The notes: generated from the sequence alone by a model not told the origin. A stretch of 6,326 nt of DNA from Rhizobiaceae bacterium (GCA_016764155.1 JAESSK010000287.1:2246-8571); one strand, 5' to 3'; counted from the first letter of the stretch, positions 1 to 5,390 are shown. A program made the numbers and translations.

Positions 1-692
1 CTGCCTGAATATTGCTTCAGGAATGAGATGCCCATGCCGCCTGGAAGAAAGAAGAACACGCTGTCTGCCCCTGATGCGCGGATTTGAGCGATCTCGGCTG
101 CATAATCTTTTTGACCAAGCTTGGTATATAATTCGCCAGCCAAAGCGCCTTTGAAGAAGCGTTTAAACCCTGTCAAAGCATCCTTACCGGCAGGATAATT
201 GGGTGCCAGAATGAAGGTTTTCTTATAGCCAGCATCGTTGGAATATGCGCCGGCTGCTTCGTGCAAATTGTCATTCTGCCATGCAACGTTGAAATAGTTT
301 GGATGGCACCCTTTGCCAGCCAATGCGGATGGACCTGCGTTTGGCGACAGATAGAATTTACCCTGAGCGGTTGTTGACGGCACCACAGCCATCGCAAGAT
401 TGGACCAAACGATCCCGGTTAAAACATCAACCTTTTCGGACTGGATCATTTTATCGGCCAGTTGAACGGCAATATCGGGCTTGCGCTGATCATCTTCAAC
501 AACGACTTCGATGTCCGTGTTGCCAGACTGTTTAATTGCAAGAAGAAAGCCGTCTCTGATATCAATACCGAGGCCAGCACCACCGCCGGACAGGGTGGTG
601 ATCATTCCAACTTTAAGTTTTCCTTCTGCAAATGCAGCGGTCGAAAGTGCTGCAATCGCTGCAGCGGCAATTCCAAGTGTTCTCAATTTCAT
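1..692 (-). CDS. ABC transporter periplasmic substrate-binding protein, LivK/Peripla_BP_6 type (3' end missing)
   Basis: Captures a small solute in the periplasm and delivers it to a high-affinity ABC importer of the branched-chain amino acid (HAAT) type. I translated the open frame from the ATG at 692-690 to the left edge, about 230 codons; relatives usually run to roughly 380-400 residues, so the C-terminal lobe is missing. Residues 1-22 form a classic Sec signal peptide: MKLR, then an Ala-rich hydrophobic stretch ending AFA, with predicted cleavage before EGKLKVG. The mature start KVGMITTLSGGGAGLG is the usual first strand and ligand loop of this fold. Further along are DDQRKPD (67-73), SPNAGPSALAGKGCHPNYF (115-133) and APNYPAGKDA (163-172), as in type I periplasmic binding proteins. 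The start is supported by a GGGAG Shine-Dalgarno seven bases upstream. The ligand cannot be read from sequence; amino acids, amides and aromatic acids are all bound by relatives. Permease and ATPase genes would be expected beyond the left edge. Confidence 0.88.
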   Translation of the reverse strand, partial: MKLRTLGIAAAAIAALSTAAFAEGKLKVGMITTLSGGGAGLGIDIRDGFLLAIKQSGNTDIEVVVEDDQRKPDIAVQLADKMIQSEKVDVLTGIVWSNLAMAVVPSTTAQGKFYLSPNAGPSALAGKGCHPNYFNVAWQNDNLHEAAGAYSNDAGYKKTFILAPNYPAGKDALTGFKRFFKGALAGELYTKLGQKDYAAEIAQIRASGADSVFFFLPGGMGISFLKQYSG

Positions 693-699
693 AAATCTA

Positions 700-705
700 C
701 TCCCT
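700..705 (-). promoter_or_regulatory. Ribosome binding site of the substrate-binding protein gene
   Basis: The minus strand reads AGGGAG seven bases before the ATG at 692-690. It is the strongest Shine-Dalgarno in the window and fixes the start of the binding-protein gene. Confidence 0.7.
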
Positions 706-771
706 GTTACTGATCTAGGTTTGATTATCATGGAAGGAAAAAGAAAAAATCTCAATGCGGCCCTCCCCCCA

Positions 772-797
772 ATTAATGATTAGATCTAGCCATTAAT
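772..797. promoter_or_regulatory. Candidate operator: 26-bp interrupted palindrome upstream of the substrate-binding protein gene
   Basis: The arms ATTAATG (772-778) and CATTAAT (791-797) are perfect inverted repeats. The 8-bp palindrome TAGATCTA (781-788) shares exactly the same centre, so 22 of 26 positions are symmetric. It lies about 80-105 bp before the start codon and overlaps the best -10 candidate for that gene. The shape fits a dimeric regulator site. The regulator is unknown, and the sequence differs from the palindromes in front of gap. No regulator gene adjoins it inside the window. Confidence 0.5.
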
Positions 798-822
798 AAG
801 TACCCGTCTTCTTAGCAGACAA
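793..822 (-). promoter_or_regulatory. Possible sigma-70 promoter of the substrate-binding protein gene
   Basis: On the minus strand TTGTCT (822-817) is followed after 18 bases by TATTAA (798-793), a fair match to -35 and -10 hexamers. The -10 overlaps one arm of the 26-bp dyad, which would suit repression. The remaining 693-770 leader holds a G-rich run (complement of 761-770) and a purine/pyrimidine-biased stretch with no recognisable structure. The assignment is tentative. Confidence 0.3.
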
Positions 823-893
823 ATTTATTGCTTGAGAAGAAGTCTTTGTATTTTTCTGGGATGTGCACTTCGTTGGTAAAAATGTGTTCTTCA

Positions 894-909
894 TGCCGAA
901 TGAGCGGCA
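894..909 (-). terminator. Weak hairpin after the YbaN-like gene
   Basis: Just past the stop of the membrane-protein gene the minus strand can fold TGCCG - CTCATT - CGGCA (5-bp stem, 6-base loop). The T-rich stretch (ATTTTT) begins only about a dozen bases later, so this is at best a weak intrinsic terminator. It is the only hairpin in that position. Confidence 0.25.
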
Positions 910-912
910 GAG

Positions 913-1332
913 CTAAAGCGTGCCATTTGGGCGGGTGATGATGAAACCGAAAGCGACCAGCATGCACAATGCCTGCACGCCAATGATTACGGGTTTGATG
1001 GACAAATAGAAGCTTAGAGCAAGGGCGGCAATCATCATTGTCGTCGCCATGATTTTGTAGCGCGGCGCAATGGCACCGGTTTCTTCCCAGTCCTCGATTA
1101 TCGGACCAAAGGTTTTGTTATTCAACAACCACCGACGCCATGCCGGGATGCTTTTACCGAATGCAAACGCTGCCAAAATGATGAACGGCGTCGTGGGCAA
1201 TATCGGCAGAAAAACGCCTATGCCACCCAAGACCAACGCAACCAGACCGATCACGAACCAAAACATCTTTTTACCACGCGAGATCACATGGGTATTTGCT
1301 CTGGTTTTCAGATTGTGAAGCCGTGCGCGCAT
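913..1332 (-). CDS. DUF454 / YbaN-family inner-membrane protein
   Basis: A 139-residue protein of the DUF454 family, whose E. coli member is the inner-membrane protein YbaN; the molecular function is not established. The family signature is clear: GGIGVFLPILPTTPFIILAAFAFGKS (residues 36-61), followed by a cytosolic-looking stretch with RRWLLNNKTFGPIIEDWEETGAI (66-88). Hydrophobic segments at about 24-43, 45-59, 95-112 and 114-133 suggest three or four membrane passes. The first 22 residues are basic and polar (MRARLHNLKTRANTH) and precede the usual family start near Met23. The upstream ATG is preferred because an AGGA Shine-Dalgarno sits six bases before it. The gene lies 84 bp after pckA and has its own candidate promoter and dyad, so it may be transcribed independently. 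No functional tie to the gluconeogenic genes is evident. Confidence 0.9.
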   Translation of the reverse strand: MRARLHNLKTRANTHVISRGKKMFWFVIGLVALVLGGIGVFLPILPTTPFIILAAFAFGKSIPAWRRWLLNNKTFGPIIEDWEETGAIAPRYKIMATTMMIAALALSFYLSIKPVIIGVQALCMLVAFGFIITRPNGTL

Positions 1333-1341
1333 TAAATATCC

Positions 1342-1359
1342 TGTTCGATCATTCGAACA
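1342..1359. promoter_or_regulatory. 18-bp palindrome TGTTCGA-N4-TCGAACA just upstream of the YbaN-like gene
   Basis: Perfect 7-bp inverted arms are separated by TCAT. The dyad starts ten bases before the ATG and shares its edge with the AGGA Shine-Dalgarno (1339-1342). It falls where transcription from the best upstream promoter would begin. It could be a repressor operator, or in RNA a hairpin that limits ribosome access. It is not the alphaproteobacterial LexA box, which is a direct GTTC repeat. Confidence 0.4.
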
Positions 1360-1362
1360 TTC

Positions 1363-1390
1363 ATTTAATCATCAACAGGGTTTATTGCAA
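1363..1390 (-). promoter_or_regulatory. Possible sigma-70 promoter of the YbaN-like gene
   Basis: The minus strand shows TTGCAA (1390-1385), 16 bases, then TTAAAT (1368-1363); shifting by one gives TAAATG at 17 bases. Transcription would start near the 1342-1359 palindrome. The match is modest. Confidence 0.3.
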
Positions 1391-1416
1391 TTCACTAAAT
1401 GTCAGAGGCAATAAAC
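1380..1416 (-). repeat. 9-bp perfect inverted repeat immediately after the pckA stop codon
   Basis: GTTTATTGC (1380-1388) and GCAATAAAC (1408-1416) are perfect inverted arms around a 19-base loop. The dyad begins at the base after the pckA stop. In the pckA transcript it would form an A/U-rich 3' hairpin that could stabilise the end of the message. No U-run follows, so it is not a standard intrinsic terminator. One arm also contains the TTGCAA proposed as a -35 for the next gene. Confidence 0.4.
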
Positions 1417-2980
1417 TTACTTGTTTTCGTTCTTCGCCAGATTTTTAAAGTTTTCTTCAAACAGCCCAAGCAGCTCTTCTGCTTGTTTTTTGTAAGCGGC
1501 TTTGTCTGGCCATGTTTTTTCCGGGTCAAGCATTGCAGAATCAACACCTGAGATTTCCATTGGCACTTCAAAGCCAAAAACATCGTCGGTACGATATTCA
1601 GCGTTATCAAGCTCACCGGCAAGGGCTGCTTCCAAAATACGTCTGGTTTTTGCAAGAGGCATGCGCTCCCCAACACCATAAGCACCACCGGTCCAGCCGG
1701 TGTTGATCAACCAGCATTGAGCGCCGGATTCCTGCAAACGTTTGTCAAGCAAATCGCCATAGTCAGAAGGGAACCTCGCCATGAACGGCGCACCGAAACA
1801 TGTGGAAAATGTCGCTTGTGGTTCAACCACGCCACGTTCTGTGCCCGCAACTTTTGCGGTGTATCCAGATAGGAAATAGTAGATAGCCTGTTCACGGGTA
1901 AGCCTAGCAATTGGAGGCAAAACACCAAATGCATCTGCTGTCAGCAACACTACATTTTTAGGTGTTGAAGCAACGCCAGATTCTATCTTGTTTGGAATGG
2001 CGGAGAGCGGGTAGGCAATCCGTGTATTTTCAGTGAGTGAACTATCCTCATAATCAGGTTCGCCCGTCTCGGCATTGATCACCACATTCTCCATGACAGC
2101 GCCCGGGAATTTTGCGGCTTCAAATATTTCAGGCTCGGCTTCAAACGTCAGATTAATTGCTTTGGCATAACAACCGCCTTCGAGATTGAAGATACCTTCT
2201 TTGCTCCAGCCATGTTCATCGTCGCCCACAAGCGCTCTGTCAGGAGTTGAAGAAAGCGTCGTTTTGCCAGTTCCTGAAAGGCCGAAGAATAATGCTGAAT
2301 CCCCTTGCTTGCCAACATTTGCCGAACAGTGCATTGGCAAAATATCGCTTGCTGGTGCATGGAAATTGAACAAAGAAAATACAGACTTTTTAATCTCGCC
2401 TGCGTATTCACTACCGCAAACCAACACGATATTGCGGCTCAAATCGAGAGCAATGCATGTCTCGGTCTTGCAGCCGTGGCGCGCAGGATCAGCTTTATAT
2501 TCAGGCAGATGTACGATGCTTATGTTGCCTTCAAAGCCGTTCAATCTGTCGGCAGTGGGCACAATTAGGAGATTTTGGATAAATAGTGAATGCCATGCGC
2601 TAGGTGAAAAGACATCAACATTGTAGCTCTTCTCAAGGTCCGCGCCTGCTTGCAATTGTTGGTGGAAGATTTTCTCTCCGTCCATTTCAGCCAGCATGTC
2701 ATTCAATAAGATGTTGAATGAGTCTTTGGACATTTTTCCGGTATTGTCCCACCAGACAGAATTTTTGGTCAACGCGTCTTCAACAATGAACTTATCTTTA
2801 GGAGAGCGACCGGTGAACTCCCCTGTTTTTTGCAACGACCGTACCAGTCTTGGTATGGCTAACGCCTGATTGTTTCAGAGCCAACTCAACAAGGTTTTCA
2901 CTGGGAAGGTTTAGGTGAATTCCCGAGGATTTTTCATGTATGGTTTTTGCAATGTTATCATTCGTTAGATTTGTGGTCAT
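1417..2980 (-). CDS. pckA: Phosphoenolpyruvate carboxykinase (ATP), frameshifted near the N-terminus
   Basis: Catalyses oxaloacetate + ATP to PEP + CO2 + ADP in the cytosol, the committed exit from the TCA cycle into gluconeogenesis. Two frames make one protein. ATG 2980-2978 gives 51 matching residues ending TVVAK; the frame then runs out at a TAA (2800-2798). The rest, from TGEFTGRSPKDKF, continues one frame over to the stop at 1419-1417. Removing one A from the A6 run (complement of 2826-2831) joins them into about 520 residues, close to the usual 530-540. In that joined numbering, substrate-binding Arg58 (TGRSPKDK), Lys197/198 (YAGEIKK), metal ligand His217 (MHCSANVG), the P-loop GLSGTGKT (233-240) and Asp253/254 (VGDDEHGW) are all present, as are ENTRIAYP and NTGWTGG. 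Everything after the break is intact, so a sequencing indel or a very recent mutation is more likely than an old pseudogene. The N-terminal start has no strong Shine-Dalgarno. Gap lies 113 bp upstream. Confidence 0.93.
2826..2831 (-). other. pckA: Frameshift site in pckA: A6 homopolymer
   Basis: The minus strand reads GCAAAAAACAGGGG. The N-terminal frame reads GCA AAA AAC AGG and hits a stop about ten codons later. The conserved continuation needs ACA GGG GAG, which is the +1 frame and is restored by five A residues instead of six. The heptamer A AAA AAC is in the phase of a -1 slippery site, but a -1 shift leads to the wrong frame, so it does not explain the arrangement. Confidence 0.9.
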
Positions 2981-3019
2981 AGTACAAGCTATCCATCATT
3001 CTGAAATTAGGGTTTGAGG

Positions 3020-3054
3020 AAAAGCACCCCCAACCATTTTTAAAAATTGCTTTT
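3020..3054 (-). repeat. Inverted repeat in the gap-pckA spacer
   Basis: AAAAGCA (3020-3026) and TGCTTTT (3048-3054) are perfect 7-bp arms, and the 12-bp palindrome ATTTTTAAAAAT (3036-3047) lies between them. A second small dyad, GCTCA/TGAGC (3055-3059 and 3067-3071), adjoins. On the minus strand the outer hairpin ends in a short TTTT followed by CC. It could attenuate or end the gap transcript, but the stem is A/T-rich and the T-tract short. No convincing separate pckA promoter is visible; the best is TTGGGG-18-TAATTT. Confidence 0.3.
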
Positions 3055-3093
3055 GCTCATGAATTTTGAGCGAAATCCTCGGTCTAAATATAT

Positions 3094-4098
3094 TTAGTGC
3101 GGCAAACGTCCCATCACTCCGGCGACATCCGCCATGCGGCATGAAAAGCCCCATTCATTGTCGTACCAAGCCAGGACACGGACCATGCGTTTTCCGACTA
3201 CCCTGGTCTGATCAGGCGCAAAAATTGAAGATTGAGTGGTGTGGTTGAAGTCGATCGAAACCTTGGGTTCCGGGTCATAGGACAAGACCATGCCCATATA
3301 TCCAGCGGCGGCCTCTTCCACTATCTCGTTCACGTCTTTTACGGTTACATCTTTGGAAGCCAGAAACGTCAAATCGACAGCCGACACATTGGGGGTTGGT
3401 ACCCGCATCGAAGTGCCATCCAGCTTGCCTGCAAGTTCCGGCAACACATTGCCAATTGCTTTGGCAGCACCAGTGGATGTGGGTATCATAGACAGGGCTG
3501 CAGCACGGGCACGGTACAGATCGTCATGACGACGATCGGCGGTTGGCTGATCTCCGGTATAACTGTGAATGGTTGTCATGATGCCGGATTCAATTCCGAT
3601 TGCGTCATTTAAAACCTTGGCCAAAGGCGCAAGACAATTGGTGGTGCAGGAACCATTGGAGACCATTCGATCCTTCTCAACCAAATCACGGTGATTGACA
3701 CCATATACAATTGTACGGTCAACATTTTTTGCCGGCGCTGATATCAACACCCGTTTGGCACCTCGCTTCAGATGCATGGCTGCTTTTTCACCATCATTGA
3801 ACGCACCGGTGCATTCCAAAACAACATCTACACCTTCCCAATCCAGCTCTTCCAGAATTCGGGTTGATGACATTTCAATGGGACCACGTCCCAGATCAAT
3901 CGAATTATCATTGGTAACAATTTCGCCGGGGTAGCGGCCATGAATGCTATCGTAGCGCAAGAGGTGGGCATTTGTTTTTACCGGACCTGTCGCGTTTATC
4001 TTCATCACATGCAGATCATTGCGCATGCTTTGAGCTATATGAGAAAGGGTAGATCTTCCGATACGGCCAAAGCCGTTAATTCCAATAGTAACTGACAT
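3094..4098 (-). CDS. gap: Type I glyceraldehyde-3-phosphate dehydrogenase, probably NADP-using
   Basis: Phosphorylating GAPDH, a cytosolic enzyme interconverting glyceraldehyde-3-phosphate and 1,3-bisphosphoglycerate. The start is ATG 4098-4096 (334 residues, MSVTIGINGFGRIGR), matching the family and placing AGGA 11 bases upstream; ATG 4107 would add MRI but leaves only two bases after AGGA. In 334 numbering: Rossmann motif GINGFGRIG (6-14), catalytic Cys151 in SNGSCTTNC (Gly where Ala is usual before Ser-Cys), His178 in TTIHSYTGDQ, S-loop PTADRRHDDLYRARAA, phosphate-site PTSTGAAKA, and WYDNEWGF near the end. Two features are unusual. The Asp after beta-2 (IND in NAD enzymes) is Ala36 (INATGP), and the Leu-Pro of the S-loop (Leu187-Pro188 in the Geobacillus enzyme) is Arg189-Arg190. 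Both remove NAD selectivity and supply positive charge for a 2'-phosphate, so NADP use is inferred. Erythrose-4-phosphate dehydrogenase is excluded by PTSTGAAKA. Its promoter carries twin LacI-type operators, and pckA follows. Confidence 0.95.
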   Translation of the reverse strand: MSVTIGINGFGRIGRSTLSHIAQSMRNDLHVMKINATGPVKTNAHLLRYDSIHGRYPGEIVTNDNSIDLGRGPIEMSSTRILEELDWEGVDVVLECTGAFNDGEKAAMHLKRGAKRVLISAPAKNVDRTIVYGVNHRDLVEKDRMVSNGSCTTNCLAPLAKVLNDAIGIESGIMTTIHSYTGDQPTADRRHDDLYRARAAALSMIPTSTGAAKAIGNVLPELAGKLDGTSMRVPTPNVSAVDLTFLASKDVTVKDVNEIVEEAAAGYMGMVLSYDPEPKVSIDFNHTTQSSIFAPDQTRVVGKRMVRVLAWYDNEWGFSCRMADVAGVMGRLPH

Positions 4099-4122
4099 GA
4101 TGCGCATTATCCTGAGGCTGAC

Positions 4123-4162
4123 TAACCACCAATTTTGTGGGTATGGTTAATTGTCAAAATTG
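4123..4162 (-). other. Possible leader structures in the gap 5' UTR
   Basis: In the roughly 70-base leader predicted for gap, CAATTTTG pairs with CAAAATTG (8 bp, 4155-4162 with 4130-4137) and TAACCA pairs with TGGTTA (6 bp, 4144-4149 with 4123-4128). The two helices interleave. A small CCAC/GTGG hairpin (4126-4129, 4137-4140) competes with both. The Shine-Dalgarno is not covered. No known riboswitch was recognised. Confidence 0.25.
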
Positions 4163-4176
4163 TGAATACGTATTCA
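4163..4176. promoter_or_regulatory. Operator O1 of gap: perfect palindrome TGAATACGTATTCA
   Basis: A perfect 14-bp palindrome with central CG and TG...CA ends, the general form of LacI/GalR-family operators. It begins directly after the -10 TATAAT (sharing one base) and covers the expected transcription start of gap, where a bound repressor would block initiation. An identical copy lies 25 bp away, centre to centre. The neighbouring LacI-family protein is the obvious candidate ligand. Confidence 0.8.
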
Positions 4177-4205
4177 TTATAGCGTTATGAATACGTATTC
4201 AACAA
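4176..4205 (-). promoter_or_regulatory. Promoter of gap (possibly gap-pckA)
   Basis: The minus strand has a perfect -10 TATAAT (4181-4176) preceded by 18 bases and TTGTTG (4205-4200) as a partial -35. The weak -35 and strong -10 are sandwiched by two identical operators, as expected for a repressible promoter. Transcription should begin near 4169, leaving a leader of about 70 bases before the gap ATG. Confidence 0.65.
4188..4201. promoter_or_regulatory. Operator O2 of gap: second copy of TGAATACGTATTCA
   Basis: Identical in all 14 bases to O1, with 11 bp between the two copies. It occupies the -35/-10 spacer and the edge of the -35 hexamer. A centre spacing of 25 bp is about two and a third helical turns, so two dimers would sit on different faces of the helix. 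The copies are the only exact occurrences I found in the window. Confidence 0.8.
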
Positions 4206-4250
4206 TCAATTTGACATATTCCCATTAATGTTAATTGCTCAGTATGGGGC

Positions 4251-5273
4251 TTAAGAAACGGCTTGCCGCGAGGAGCCGCGAACGATCAATTCACCTTTAA
4301 CAATCAGGTGTTGTGCCCGACTTTTTTGGCCAGAAATCAATTGATCAACCAGCACGATTGCTTTTTCAACCATCGTTGCTGCGGGCTGGGAGAATGTTGT
4401 TAGATCGTGCGCAGAAAGGCTAGCAGCCGGCACGTCGTTAAATCCTACGACAGAGAGGTCGTCAGGAACTTTCAAACCAAACTCTTTCTTTGCAACTTCA
4501 AGTGCGGCAAAGGCCATATAATCGGACGCACAAAAGATTGCATCCGGCGGGGTCTTTGAACCCAATAATTGCCGCACAGCATTCGCTGCAGCTTCAAAAG
4601 TGTTGTTGCCATAGGCAATTTGAACGTCGTCAATTCCGTGAGATTGGAGATATTCCCGATACCCCTCCAAGCGGAAAAGGCTGGTGCTCGAATCGGCAAT
4701 ACCGCTTACAAAACCAAAGCGCTTGTGGCCGCCCGCTAATAAATGTCTACCAATTATTCTCCCGGCGTCTCGATCTTCCCCCTGCACGGTTGAGACACCG
4801 GGATAGTTCGAATCTCGATTGATTTGAACAATGGGAACACCCAGTTTTTTAAAGCTGATTGCTAATTCTCTGGAAGCTTTAGTGCCGGACATTACCAATG
4901 CATCTACTTGATAATTCAGAACCTTTGCCAAAGCAGGGTCTGCCTGATTATCATCGGGAGCGGTGAACAACAGAATGTGCCGGTCTGTTGCGCGCAATTG
5001 TTCCGACAGTTCTTTCACCACCTGCGCATAGAACGGATTTTCCAGATAACTAATGGCCAAAGCGATGATGTTTGACTTATTCATCCGCAAGGACCGGGCC
5101 AACAGATTGGGTCGATAACCCAATTGTTTGGCGGCCTTTAGTACTTTTTCTCTCGTCTTCTCGGCAATATTTGTATCAGGCATGAATGCTCTCGACACAA
5201 CCGGCTGTGAAACGCCGGCAAGCTTTGCCACATCTGTTGCTGTGGGGGGACGAGAAGTTTTGCTATTTTTCAT
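4251..5273 (-). CDS. LacI/GalR-family transcriptional regulator
   Basis: A DNA-binding repressor with a sugar-type effector domain. It starts at ATG 5273-5271 (340 residues); a TTG four codons earlier is also open, and neither has a good Shine-Dalgarno. The N-terminal helix-turn-helix is TATDVAKLAGVSQPVVSRAF (12-31), whose recognition-helix specificity pair is Gln-Pro. The hinge NLLARSLR (56-63) has Leu62 in the position that intercalates at the central CpG of LacI-type operators. The rest is a type I periplasmic-binding-like domain with NPFYAQVVKEL, GRHLLAGGHKRFGFVSG, FCASDYMAFAALE and VPDDLSVVGFNDVPAA, the normal effector and dimer elements. The gene is immediately upstream of gap, same strand, 152 bp apart. 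The two CpG-centred palindromes in that gap make it the likely controller of gap and perhaps pckA. Alphaproteobacteria have LacI-type regulators of central carbon metabolism (CceR, PckR); orthology is not shown here. No copy of the operator lies before this gene, so autoregulation is not indicated. The effector is unknown. Confidence 0.93.
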   Translation of the reverse strand: MKNSKTSRPPTATDVAKLAGVSQPVVSRAFMPDTNIAEKTREKVLKAAKQLGYRPNLLARSLRMNKSNIIALAISYLENPFYAQVVKELSEQLRATDRHILLFTAPDDNQADPALAKVLNYQVDALVMSGTKASRELAISFKKLGVPIVQINRDSNYPGVSTVQGEDRDAGRIIGRHLLAGGHKRFGFVSGIADSSTSLFRLEGYREYLQSHGIDDVQIAYGNNTFEAAANAVRQLLGSKTPPDAIFCASDYMAFAALEVAKKEFGLKVPDDLSVVGFNDVPAASLSAHDLTTFSQPAATMVEKAIVLVDQLISGQKSRAQHLIVKGELIVRGSSRQAVS

Positions 5274-5301
5274 TCCGGCTTTCAAATGGGATTTGGTGTC
5301 T

Positions 5302-5330
5302 AAGACCGATTGTTCACGTCTTGTTGGGGC
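5302..5330 (-). promoter_or_regulatory. Intergenic region upstream of the LacI-family gene, weak promoter only
   Basis: The best match in the 184-bp gap is TTGCTG, 17 bases, TAGTTT on the minus strand, spanning roughly 5357-5329, with the leader running to the ATG at 5273. The hexamers are poor. No TGAATACGTATTCA-like site is present, so the regulator may be made constitutively at low level or read through from the upstream gene. Confidence 0.15.
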
Positions 5331-5390
5331 AAACTAACCAAGACAGAGAAAAACAGCAAATCCAAATCGATTGAAAGGCAAAAATTGTGG

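Noticed and set aside
1342..1359. LexA/SOS box upstream of the YbaN-like gene
   Set aside because: Alphaproteobacterial LexA sites are direct GTTC-N7-GTTC repeats; this is an inverted GTTCG...CGAAC, and the gene has no SOS link.
2186..2626. Plus-strand open frame of 146 codons opposite pckA
   Set aside because: It is antisense to the most conserved part of PEP carboxykinase (P-loop region) and its translation resembles no known family; it is a coding shadow.
1417..2835. Internal TTG at 2835 as the true start of a shorter PEP carboxykinase
   Set aside because: The preceding 51 residues in the other frame read as a PEP carboxykinase N-terminus and join after a single-base correction; the TTG has no good Shine-Dalgarno and would delete part of the N-terminal domain.
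2822..2837. A AAA AAC heptamer in pckA as a programmed -1 frameshift site
   Set aside because: The phase is right for a -1 slip, but pckA needs a +1 (or -2) change to reach the conserved frame, so canonical -1 frameshifting cannot produce the protein.
3232..3612. Plus-strand open frame of 126 codons opposite gap
   Set aside because: Antisense shadow of GAPDH; the translation shows no recognisable domain.
4151..4180. Plus-strand promoter TTGTCA...CATTAT across the gap operators, suggesting divergent transcription
   Set aside because: There is no plus-strand gene downstream; transcription would run antisense into the regulator gene. The match arises from operator symmetry and A/T richness.
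4225..4250. CCCAT/ATGGG inverted repeat after the regulator gene as a terminator
   Set aside because: Only 5-bp arms around an 18-base loop and no T-run follows.
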